Shown: piece by piece, positions 25,401 through 36,023 of the stretch | Numbering within the stretch: the stretch's first letter is position 1 | Layout of the letters: each line of letters starts with the position of its first letter | Origin: Owenia fusiformis | Taxonomy: Eukaryota; Annelida; Polychaeta; Sabellida; Oweniidae | DNA: 64,000 nucleotides | Assembly: GCA_903813345.2 (NCBI GenBank) | Contig: CAIIXF020000004.1 | Span: 14,329,196 to 14,393,195, forward strand | Reading direction: 5' to 3' | The notes under the pieces: generated by a model | Told to the model about the DNA's origin: nothing | Databases searched by the model: none | What the model saw: the letters and a program-made list of their open reading frames with translations, nothing else | Translations under genes and position numbers: made by a program

Positions 25401-28400
25401 GAACGAATGCAAAGGGTAAGGTTTTAATGTAAATACAGAGGAAATCCAAAGACGCCATGCCTAGGCAAGACATGCAAGACATACAAGCCATAAAAATTGA
25501 ACTATAATATAGGTACACAAAGAATATAAATATGTTACTTACCATTTTGGATGCAGGCATAACTGTCATAATTGTTCTGGCACATTAAGGGAGGTGTGCA
25601 GGTCACGCCAATACAAGCATCTATAAATTGTTAAATATGTATAATGTCACTCTAATTTATCAGTCTCCCTTTATATAATGCTAGGAGGGACTCTGATTTA
25701 TCGCAAAACAAAACAAATTCCCAGCCAGTGCAATTTCCAAGTGATCCAGTGCATATGGGGGTATACATTACTAAGAATACCTAAAAATGCACCTTCTTAT
25801 TCTCCCCTTTGTAAACTTGATTTAATTAAATTTATCTCATAGAAAACACTTATTTTCTTTGTGTTTCTTAATTTTGTTTTGGCAAATGATAACTTTTTTA
25901 TTGTTTACAATATTCTTTATTCTAATAAAAAGAGAAAAAAACGTTGGGCCCCTAAAACCGAAAAGTGGGCCCAAATTTCGAAATTTTGAGGCCGATTTTC
26001 TTCAAAATTTGGCCTGACATTAAAAAATAAGGCCTTAAAAGGCCTAGTAATGACCAAAAAGGCCCACTTTTTTGGGCCCAATTTTTTTTCTGGGCCTAAC
26101 TTAGGGGGTGGGGGAGGCCCCATGGCCCCCCGGATCCGCCACTGAAACATATTCAACAGCCGTTCTCCCACAGCCCGTGTATTCCAAGAGTTGTTGAGCC
26201 CACAGGTGTAGAACTTAACCCATGTGCATATTGACATTTTTAGGCATTCAGGTCATTCCGTTAACAATGCCGTTTTCCTCTTACTACATTAAAGATATAC
26301 TTCAACAATAAACGTTAAGTTAGTATTGAACAATAGTCTTAACAAGAATTGCTAATGAAATGAAAATTACACATATTTACCACATGAGGCAAACGGTTGA
26401 AACACTATAAAAATTTACTATACACACTCACCGATAACACAATCGATTTCAAAAATTGCCCTACAACCATCGATGACCCAGATCGTGTCATTATTGTACA
26501 ACCCATAGTTGACATTAGGGACGCATATGGTACGTGATATTCTTTTGGCCACCCGAAGGTCAACTACGTAACCATTGGAGTGGTTGGAAGGTGCTGAGCA
26601 GTTTTTAGGCTTGTACTTCCAGCTCCAGCACTCAACTTCTTTTGATGCTGCGATGAAGAAAATGAACAGGATTATTTGGACAAAAACAATTATTGACGTT
26701 GTCCTTAAAGAGAATAAATTTCATTTTTGGATAGTTTTCCGAATTAAGATCCGAGTTGTTTCCTCTGTATTACTTCTTAAACACATCAACTACACTCTTT
26801 AACAATTTTAGTTTTAACTTTTTAGATGTTTAAAGTTTTAATTAAAAATGGCATATCTGAAAGGTTCCTATACTACACACCTTTATGACAGCGGTCGCCT
26901 TCACTTTTACCGGGACATATACACTTGTAGTTTCCATATGCCTGCACACACTGCCCTTCATTGAAGCAAGGGTTTGGGCTACAACCACCTAAATATACCA
27001 TAACACTAAACATAACTCAATTAAGTTTATGATTTCAATTACCGTCACGTCTCTGATAAAGTATATTGTGATAAGTTATATTGTATATCAAAATATAAGT
27101 TATGATCTTCGATAGCAAGTCGATACTACAGTCCCTGCTGTAGTGGCTATAGTCTCTTTGGCCGAATCAAAAGAGGAATGTCCTGGGTTTGATTCCCGCA
27201 CTGGTCATTGCATTGCCTCTAGTATGGCGCGTTAAACTTCAGCTCCCCGACGGACGTGCCCAGGGGTCGTTACACATATATCTCAAGTGTGTCCATGTGT
27301 TCACAAAGACTGACCCGCTTTTGAATCACAAGTGTGTCAATGTGTTCAAAAAGAGTGACCCACTTTTGAATCACAAGTGTGTCGATGTGTTCAAAAAGAG
27401 TGACTCGCTTTTGAATCACAAGTGTGTCCATAAAAAGTGACCCGCTTTTGAATTACAAGTGTGTCCATGTGTTCAAAAAGAGTGACCCGCTTTTTAATCA
27501 CAATTGTGTCCATAAATAGTGACCCGCTTTTGAATCACAATTGTGTCCATGTGTTCAAAAAGAGCGACTCGCTTTTGAATCACAAGTGTGCCCATGTGTT
27601 CAAAAAGAGTGACCTGCTTTTGAATCACAAGTGTGTCCATGTGTTCAAAAAGAGTGACCAGCTTTTTAATCACAATTGTGTCCATAAATAGTGACCCGCT
27701 TTTGAATCACAATTGTGTCCATGTGTTCAAAAAGAGTGACCCGTTTTGAATCACAAGTGTGTCCATGTGTTCAAAAAGAGTGACCCGCTTTTGAATCACA
27801 ATTGTGTCCATGTGTCCATAAAGAATGACCGGCTTTTGAATTACAAGTGTGTCCATGTGTTCAAAAAGAGTGAACCGCTTTTGAACCACAAGTGTGTCCA
27901 TGTGTCCATAAAGAGTGAACCGCTTTTGAACCACAAGTGTGTCCATGTGTTCATAAAGAGTGACCCGCTAAGATTACCGAATTTGTTGAAAATTAATAGC
28001 CTAGGTAGCCTTAAGGGTATCATTGCCAGGTCTTATGAATGAGGAAAAGATTGGTCAAGTATCGGGCTTGGAATGTGGAGGAACCCAATGTGCATTGAAT
28101 AGGGTAATTATTGGTCAGGGTGATTATTGGTCAAGGTAACGGTTGAAGGTCAAGTGAATTAGCTGGGAGAGTTGACAATCAGGATGATTTTGGGTAAGAG
28201 GTATTGATTGTCAATTTTATTTTACTACGTTTGACTTAACACGATGTTTAGAAAAAACATCAGTTTACATGGAGGAAATCTCATTACCTAAAACCTATTA
28301 CGTACGCAATGCACCAGTGCCGCGGTTAATTCAAAAACGCAGCATAAATATGATACAAATGACTTCCTCAGCGGGCGTTCAAAAACGCAGCCTCGATCAG

Positions 28401-29253
28401 CTTGTATTCACGAATGCAAATAGCGGCTATCGGGTTCACTTAAATATGAATAGCACCTGCCGTGCTTCTCGTTAGTTGAGAGTTAGTTCTCGCCCCAGAA
28501 GCAATAGCTGACCTAAATAACGATTTGATCTGGCTATTAAAGCACCCACGGGTTTGTTTATGCAAATTGATAGGCTAATCTGGTAGCCGGTAGTTGCATT
28601 CGCGAATACTAGCTTAGACACTAAACACATTTGTTATCATAAATCACGGTTGATTAAGCATATTGATTAGTACTCACTGCCAGTGTTTGATGGCCATAGA
28701 CAGTCACACGTATCATTCTGTGCTGTTATATAATCATCACACAAGTCTCCAGTGTAATTAGGTGGGCAAAAGCAGTAGGGAGCCTCTTCCCATAGGATAC
28801 ATATTCCATCATTCGAGCATGGGTTTGCTTCACACTCATTCCCATTCCCATAACCACTTGCATCTATACCTGTAATCATTCAAAAAATAAATGTGGGATA
28901 TACTTTCCAATTTTTGGAACTCAACGAGGGAGTCGATGTATCTAATGTGATTACAAATGATGTAGGAGATTATTGGCCTCTGTTAACATCCAACAATATT
29001 TAAGTGTGTGTAGCGAAATCAGTGAATTTCTTGAACAAGTTAAGTCATAAAGTGTGCAAAGGTTGATGAATTCTGTAATGTAATTTTGTTAAAGATAATT
29101 GTAATTCCGTGCTCGTTCGAAAGAGAAATGTTGCACGATCGTTGTACCGTGACAACCAATTAAGAAGGTTACGAGTTCTATGACTGAGGCATGGGAATCC
29201 GAATGCTTACCATTCAAGAGAGTTGCAACAAGTGTGAGCCATAACAGTGACAT
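19458..29253 (-). CDS. Secreted multi-EGF protein with a DUF3011-like module, 11 exons, 586 aa
   Basis: Exons on the minus strand: 29211-29253, 28678-28869, 26881-26988, 26432-26647, 25543-25620, 25044-25157, 24617-24739, 24378-24497, 22976-23083, 21421-21522, 19458-20014. They join into one open frame ending QTCN-stop. Every junction is phase 1. Layout: signal peptide [18 protein letters not shown] (residues ~26-78); EGF (79-114); a module with [19 protein letters not shown] (115-186) that matches the C..IWV..GCRA.F pattern of DUF3011; a short EGF-like piece (187-212); three full EGFs (213-331); then an unrecognised region (332-586) with many cysteines and NNSNTTTS glycosylation-type sites. 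No transmembrane segment is seen, so it should be secreted. Matrix or recognition roles are plausible but unproven. Exon 9's start is the least certain border. Confidence 0.85.
20199..20766. mobile_element. MITE in EGF-gene intron 10
   Basis: The left end CAAATAAGGCTGTTCTCTCC and the right end, whose reverse complement is CAAATAAGTCTGTTCTCCCC, form terminal inverted repeats that continue into TTAACTTTTT. A 68-codon minus-strand open stretch inside matches no family I know. Confidence 0.65.
20805..21025. repeat. 12-bp minisatellite (AACAAGGAGCTC)n
   Basis: About 18 copies with scattered AAC/AGC and AAG/CAG exchanges. The period is a multiple of three, so both strands stay open (ELNK-type and LLSS-type repeats). 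It lies in EGF-gene intron 10 and is probably not translated. Confidence 0.9.
23171..23475. repeat. 62-bp tandem repeat, five copies
   Basis: Units start at 23171, 23233, 23295, 23357 and 23419 with TGTTTTCATGTGAAACG. They are nearly identical, so the amplification is recent. The array lies in EGF-gene intron 8, just upstream of exon 9 on the minus strand. Confidence 0.9.
25930..26144 (-). mobile_element. hAT-like MITE fragment (CAGTGGCGGATCC end)
   Basis: Reading the minus strand from 26144 gives CAGTGGCGGATCCGGGGGGC, a terminus seen in many animal genomes. It is followed by G-rich sequence and GGGCCC/AAAATTT blocks. The far end is indistinct. It lies in EGF-gene intron 4. Confidence 0.45.
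27135..27275 (+). mobile_element. tRNA-derived SINE-like fragment
   Basis: A box A-like TGGCTATAGTCTCTTTGG and a box B-like GGGTTTGATTCCC lie about 40 bases apart, as in an RNA polymerase III tRNA promoter. GGCGCGTTAAACTTCAG follows, the type of tail seen in invertebrate SINEs. No acceptor-stem pairing is seen, so it is not a working tRNA gene. It lies in EGF-gene intron 2. Confidence 0.45.
27283..27969. repeat. ~45-bp minisatellite in EGF-gene intron 2
   Basis: About 16 copies of a unit containing GTGTGTCCATGTGTTCAAAA and GAGTGACCCGCTTTTGAATC. Some units lack the GTGTTCAAAAAG piece. The 45-bp period keeps reading frames open on both strands, so the apparent proteins are artefacts of the period. 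Confidence 0.9.
28398..28616. mobile_element. Palindromic MITE, family A copy 3
   Basis: Ends CAGCTTGTATTCACGAATGC and, inverted, TAAGCTAGTATTCGCGAATG, with GGTAGCCGGTAG and TTAAATATGAATAG inside. Same family as 1694-1884 and 2791-2984. It lies in EGF-gene intron 2, just downstream of exon 2 on the minus strand. Confidence 0.65.
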
Positions 29254-29707
29254 CGTAACGTCTAGGGGCCAGATATATCTGAAACTAACAACAGTTCTTG
29301 ATCTGTACAGTGTGGGTTTGCTTTCGCAAAAAAGCAATCAAATATCATGCACAGTGCAATATTTACATATTTCGGATTGTTTATAGCTTGACAAACATAT
29401 TTTCCTTCTATTGAATTTGTGGTTCATTATGGTTTATCTTTTCGTTTGATTGACTAAAACATTTATTCTGACTGTAATCATTATATAAATGTATAAAAGA
29501 TTGAGAATATAATTTATTTCAATTGGGAAGTGTGTCAACAAAACCCAAACATTAGCAATTAGGTCGTTCTGTACGTTTGGAATTTTTATACAGTTCTCAT
29601 TGGAGTCGCATGTCATTTTTGGGAATTTTTTTTAGTTTCATATACGGTCTAAATAGTTTAATGGTCTAAATATTAGGTAAATCGTTCACATTGCATGAGT
29701 GAGTGTA

Positions 29708-32112
29708 TAGTCATAACAGAAATGTTTGGGAGTACTTTGAATTTAAAAAATAAGCAATCGAATGACCATATTGAAACAGCTTATGTAAAAATAGAAACAT
29801 TTATATTTATCCTAACTTTTGTATATTTTAGATAGTAATATATAATGTGCAGCAAAGCTGTGGCCTTTTGTAATTTAGGGAGTTTCAGCCATGTTAATTT
29901 TTCCGAAAATAACATGGCAGAGAAGTATCAAAATATAAGAGGACACAGATATGATACAGTTAAATTTTAAATGTTAGTAACTACTTTGAATTTAAAAAAT
30001 AAGCAATCAAATGACCATATTGAAGCAGTATTTAAATACACATTGACCATAAGGTTCAGCTGGAAAGTAACATTTTGGTAAAAAAAATTGCCATTCCTGC
30101 ACATGTTATTTTCTGGTACAAAATCTAGTATGAAGGCATGTGTATATTTCTTTGCTTTTTTCTGGAAAGTATCATCACATTGTCTACTTTTAGTACACCT
30201 GGAAACAGGTCAATGGTAGCTCCTGTGTTGTCTGGAAGCTTTGAAAGAAAATTTGGGAAAATATATAGAAAGTGGGAAATATCAGAATTTCTGGAGTTCC
30301 CATTGACCTCTTACCAGATATACTTAAGGTGCTATGGAAGTTAACAGGAAATGACAAAACAGGAAGTGACAATCTTTTTGCATTTTAGACATTTTTTGAA
30401 CAAGATAACAGAGTTCTGTTTTGACCTCCAGTCAATTCAACTAGTTCCAAATACCATTTACAGGTCCAGCATCACAATTTTCATGACCCTAAACATGATG
30501 AAATAACCTTTTCAGCCCTATTAAAATGTGACTGAAAAATAGCTACAAGAAGGAGGTAGGAAAGGTCACTGAACAGAATCTTTTGAATTTTTCAGAAAAT
30601 GTGCCCAATATATTGCACTCTTTGTGCAAAACTGGAAGATATAGACAATGTTGGGAAGGAGTGATTCTTGTTTGAAAAATAACATGTGACTCAATTGAGG
30701 GATGCAGAAAATTTCCCATCATGCACCCTGACCTTAAAAAAGACAATGTAAAGGTACTTTCCTGAAAAAAGCAAGGAAATTAGCATATGCCTTCATACTT
30801 AATAGTGTACCAGAAAATAACATGTGCAGGTATAGCAATAATTTACCAAAATGTTATTTTCCAGCTGTACCATAAGCCCGTTGGTTTTCAAAGTATAAAA
30901 TATAAATATTTAGGGGGATGAGCGTGATAGATAAAGTCAAAACAGAAATGTTTGGGAGTGCTTTGAGTTTAAAAAATAAGCAATCAAATGACCATATTGA
31001 AACAGTTTATGTAAAAAAAAAACATTTATAGTTATCCTAACTTTTGTATATTTCAGTTTGTTTTGTAATTTAGCTATCATATCTGTGTCCTCTTAAGGAC
31101 AGGGTGCATGTTGGGAAATTTTCTGCATTCCTCAATTGAGTCACATGTTATTTTTCAAACAAGAATAACTCCTTCTCGACATTGTCTACATCTTCCAAGT
31201 TTGCACAAAGAGTGCACTTATGTGCCTAGAAAAGCCTTGTGAGAACGTTTGTTTTGTAAAATGTATAAAAAATGAGAAAATTCAGTGAAAAAAATTTCTG
31301 AAATATTTCTGATTTTTTTCACTGAATTTTCTTGTTTTCTATACACTTTATCAAAACATTCTTCTCACAAGTCTTTTCTGGGCACATAAGTGCACTCTTT
31401 GTGCAAAACTGGAAGATATAGACAATGTGGGGAAGGAGTGATTCTTGTTTGAAAAATAACATGTGACTCAATTGAGGAATGCAGAAAATTTCCCATCATG
31501 CACCCTGACCTTAGACTATATCCTATTTAGTCTGAATTATATTCAGACTATAAGGCACCTATGTTAAAGTTTGGTAATTCCAAATATTTGTTTACATAGG
31601 AAGTGCCATTCAAAATGGCCGATTGGGTAAAATTAATTTGCACATTTTTACTTCAACTAGCTTTATTTCCACTAGACAATAAGCTGTGTTACTTTTTATT
31701 GTATTTAATTGTACCTTACTATTTACTTGAAATTTTGTAATGTTTATTTTATTGGAAAAATGTTTCCTCCAATTGATAATTTTGTGCAAAAAATTTCACT
31801 GCAATTTCCACAGGAAAGTAGTACATCATAACAGACTGACTTCTAGTCAGTCTGTTGGATACATACTAACCCTGACCTTAAATTTTGATACTTCTCTGCC
31901 GTGTTATTTTCGGAAAAACTAACATGGCTGAAACTCCCTAAATTACAAAAGGCAACAGCTTTGCTGCACATTATACATTACTATCTGAAATATACAAAAG
32001 TTAGGATAAATATAAATGTTTCTATTTTTACATAAACTGTTTCAATATGGTCATTTGATTGTTTATTATGAATTCAAAGTACTCCCAAACATTTCTGTTT
32101 TGACTTTATCAC
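29708..32112. mobile_element. Composite inverted-repeat element
   Basis: About 230 bp at 29708-29940 (AACAGAAATGTTTGGGAGTA and onward) returns in reverse complement at about 31880-32112. A third, direct copy of the same end begins at about 30940. A separate long hairpin (31095-31512) sits inside, and its arm is repeated again at about 30590-30735. This looks like several insertions and duplications of one non-autonomous family. No coding region is recognised. Confidence 0.65.
31095..31512. repeat. Long hairpin, ~200-bp arms
   Basis: The left arm starts AAGGACAGGGTGCATG and the right arm ends CATGCACCCTGACCTT. The arms pair almost to the centre near 31300, around AATTTCTGAAATATTTC. It would extrude or fold strongly as single-stranded DNA or RNA. 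Confidence 0.75.
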
Positions 32113-34828
32113 CTATAATTCAATAATCATCGATAAAGTATATACTTACATTTGTAGGGTGTATTAGTACCCTCGACTGAGCAGGTAATTTTATCCAAAA
32201 ATGAGATTCGTTCGATATGCACTCCCCTTGTTGACCCTTGCTCGTACAAGTTCAAATACTGCTATCCTGCTCTTGGGTACTTTGAAATCAAGGTCATGGT
32301 TATACAGTTCCACGCATGATTTCATAATTGAATGTATGGCTTGCCAATGCAGCTATATTAGACTATATACATTAGTGTCGAAAAATAGAACAGCAACGTA
32401 TAATAAATGAACAATTGTTACACGATTTGATGATAATTTTAAAATATATTTCAATGCTATTTAAAACGTAAACTATCATATTAATTAAAATGTATAATAT
32501 TTTACAAATCTTATTATTCATAAACTACAAAAAAGCAGAAAATCGAACGCGAGTGGCTGTGTGGAAAAATATCCTTGTCATGCAGTCGATATGCAGGTTG
32601 AAGTCAATAGCATCCCCATGTTAAGTGAATGGCACTCTGTTGAAATCCCCATTTTCTTAAGAACTCAAGTTGATCAAGTCTCAACAAGTAGATTTATGTG
32701 GGATATTGCTAGAATCCATTTTTCAATAGTAGTAATAGAGTTTTTTTCAACGAGGCGTAAAGCCTTTTTATTTTTTCGTGAAGCCACTCAGTAAAATTAC
32801 GATTTCTCTGTAACCTGATGTCCAATCAAGATCATTCAAGTCTCCATGTGTCCCTGACACGTTTGGGCGGCCGGGGCCGGGAATAAAAACGTGCATTCAA
32901 AGTTTGCACGGAAAATTGACGTAATTTATGACTCAAATCGGGAAGACAAAATTTGAGATTCACAAACAAAATTACTTGTAAAAACTATTTACAAAAGTGT
33001 TCCAGAGACTCTAATCTACTTGACTAAGATTTTGTTTGAAGATTCATTGCCTTATTAAGCAGGTAAAGGGGCATACAGAGCACGAAAGTGAGATGTGAGT
33101 GACACATTCTTATCCATGCGTTTAAATCATAGTTCGGAATATTTGTTTCCTTTACCATGACCAATTGCACCCTAAGTATTTTTTGTTTCTTTTTCACTTT
33201 TGGCTCTTTTGCTTTTTACAATGTTATCATTGTGAAAAAAGAGAATATTGTCCCTCATCATTAAGAGGGTGGTTTCCTAAAGCCGATGGACGAGTGCGCA
33301 TAATTCTCGCGCATCTAACTTTCGGTTTCGGTTTCGATGCCGTGATTTTGTTATTTTAATGTATATTACTCAAATAAATAAAACTTATGTTCAAAATGAA
33401 TGAAAATGGCTTTTTAATATTTATTTGTGGTGAGAGAATTAGTTCCACGGGAAAATAAGACATTCTATTGTCGTAATTTTTGAACGTCTCTGAAACTCCT
33501 CACCAATTATCGCCCACCTAGAAACAAGATGCTGCACTGATGACGGGACGATTTCAGTCTCAATCGGGCAAACATTGGAGAATCGTAGCATTAAACATCA
33601 TAACAACTGTTTATGAAGGTAAGAAGTATCGAATTCAATATCATTTTCGCTTCCTGGTTCTCGATCGGGAATTGTCATTTGCGTAATATTGATTTGAAAA
33701 TTCTCATAAATTCCCTTGAAATTTAGTATTTAATGTAATAATTTGGTATGTTAATAGTAGATGGTAAAATTACATATGAATTTATTTTGGGTGATCGATT
33801 CGTCATGACCTTGATCTTACGAGTCGGGACATCTTAATGAAATGTTAACTATATTTGACTGCCTATGATATCACAGTAAAAGTACATTTTGATGTGGGCA
33901 AAAATATAATTTTGTAATGGAAAATTACATGTACATGTTTCGTGTACATGTATTAAAAGTGTCCTGTGCGGGTACATGGCAATCACATGCAGTTATCATC
34001 AATAAATATTTGGGCACGGATAGTCCAACAACATTTAGACCTAGCCTGGGGCTTGGTTTCTTATCTGGCATGTCTTATGGCCCCGGCGTTGAAATAGGGT
34101 ACGGATAAACATGCTACACGTACTGTACATGTGCTGTACTGCAGTATAGTCGAAACTGTACATTTATATGTTTACTGTATCGGTATTAGATATCATAGAA
34201 CATCATATGACGTCTCAAGTTTCATTTTATTCTTGATGTACTTTCAAACTTTTCCATGTATTTCAGATGACAAGTTACCCAAAACAACAAACAACGGTTT
34301 TATGGACCACCACTAACAGTTGCGTCAAAATGATTGGGAGGTTGAGGAAGTTATTATGATTAATGATAAATGATCATGCAATGCAGTTAGATCCTTTAGA
34401 TGACTGTCACGTCATTGTCGACATAGGCCATACATGTACATACTTGTCCAGTCAAATGACCTGAAAGTTTTTGAGTACAGGTAATTGTATAAATGACATG
34501 TAATATATTGTTCAAGTCATATAGATAGATGTTATATCACCTTTGCCTGTGTAGGCAATGACTACAGAATACAATAAATGAACAGACATTAAGGCAATCA
34601 TTATATGATAATCATGACACTTTTTGACAGGTGTAACTCAATTCCCATCCGATTGAGCCCAGATCACAATGAATATTCCTCAAAATATCATGTTTCTGGC
34701 TAAACAGAAAGATGCAATAAGTATCAAAATGGCATGGATACTTTGATGTATATGGTATCAAGTGATCTTTCCAGCTGGTACTAAAATAACTTCAAGTCTA
34801 GTTGTTTTTGTAATAAATAGATTATATA
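32113..34828. other. Intergenic, no supported gene
   Basis: It holds one copy (33157-33264) of a repeat also found at 38167-38383, and a weak candidate exon near 32153-32280 on the minus strand (see findings). Otherwise I see nothing I can name. Confidence 0.4.
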
Positions 34829-35407
34829 CAAGGTGGGCCAAAAAATACATTGTAACTTTTAGTCATGAATTATCTTCAATACTTTAGGAAATTGAAAAAA
34901 TAATTCATATTGTGTAAATATAATTATTGAATATACAAGCTCAAGCTTTAATTACTCACTTCAAGGATTTCCTGAACACATCCTCTCTATCCACCTGAGC
35001 AATCAGTCTGAGACATATTATGCCAGTTTTGAAAAAAAGCTGAGGTCAGTAAGCTATATTATCCAAGGGAGAGATGGTTAACTTCTAGACTGAGATAACA
35101 ACATATGTTTTAATTGATGAAAAGTGTGGTGAGACCATTTGCAGGGCACATATTGTATGTTAAAAAGATGATTTCAGCAGTGATGGCTCAAGCTGAGAAA
35201 ATTTGAAATTCGTCATGACACATGTCTGCATGTAGAATACAGATCATGATCAATTGACAAGCCAAAAATAAATACATACACATTTTTAAATTTAACATGT
35301 TCACCAGTAATCATTTTACAGTTATCTGAATTTTTGTTGATTGAGCTGCAACAATAAAGAAAATTGAAGAAATGGAAAAAATTTCTAATTTGTATTGGCC
35401 CACCCTG
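34829..35407. mobile_element. mariner-like MITE, TA-flanked
   Basis: The left tip TA-CAAGGTGGGCCAAAAAATAC and the right tip TTGTATTGGCCCACCCTG-TA are inverted copies. It is 579 bp without coding capacity. Confidence 0.7.
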
Positions 35408-35587
35408 TAGATATGTAAATTTACAACATATTAATTTATGTTCTGCAGGCCTTGTCTCCAAAGATGTCTTGGGTGCCCAGAAAGTTGGCTTCAGTGGATG
35501 TACGTTACACCTGACTAACAGTCATTTGACATTATACAAAATTAGCTAGAGGTACAGAATGTAAGAGGTAAGAGAACAAGTAATATA

Positions 35588-36023
35588 CAGTAAAATCTGT
35601 CCAATCTGAACATCATTGAGAATGGTCAGAAAGCATTCGGATGGGGAGAAGTATTGATTTCGGTTTCTCTATCCGCAAGATTGTGGATTTTAACACATTC
35701 TCAATGAATATTAATATTTCTATTGACCATTTGGCTTCATGGCATCCAAAATCTGAAGCCATTTCATATTTTTCAGAATTTCATATCAAATCAGTCTTAA
35801 ATTTAAAATATTTGAACAGTTTTGTAAAAATTGTGGAAAGTGTTCAATTAACACATGTTAAATTTTCAAATATGAGTGTCCACTGTTCGAATTAGGATGT
35901 TGTCGGATTTCAAGGTTTTTAACATGGGAGTCAAGTCAATGGGAGGAAAAATGGAGCCAGAAATTGTGTTAGCATTTGAAGGTATTTGGATCAGCCAGGT
36001 GTTCAGATATACAGGTTTTGCTG
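35588..36023. mobile_element. pogo/Tigger-like MITE, TA-flanked
   Basis: TA-CAGTAAAATCTGTCC at the left and, inverted, TA-CAGCAAAACCTGTATATC at the right. Subterminal TCTGAACA is present at both ends. It is 436 bp with no transposase, and is related to the elements at 8881 and 11675. Confidence 0.75.

Noticed and set aside
25917-26237. ORF with [17 protein letters not shown]
   Set aside because: A well-known artefact of the CAGTGGCGGATCC repeat end; not a protein-coding exon.
27135-27210. tRNA gene
   Set aside because: Box A and box B are present but no acceptor stem pairs. The following tail fits a SINE instead.
27189-28042. Several ORFs of the [15 protein letters not shown] type
   Set aside because: Artefacts of the ~45-bp minisatellite, and open on both strands.
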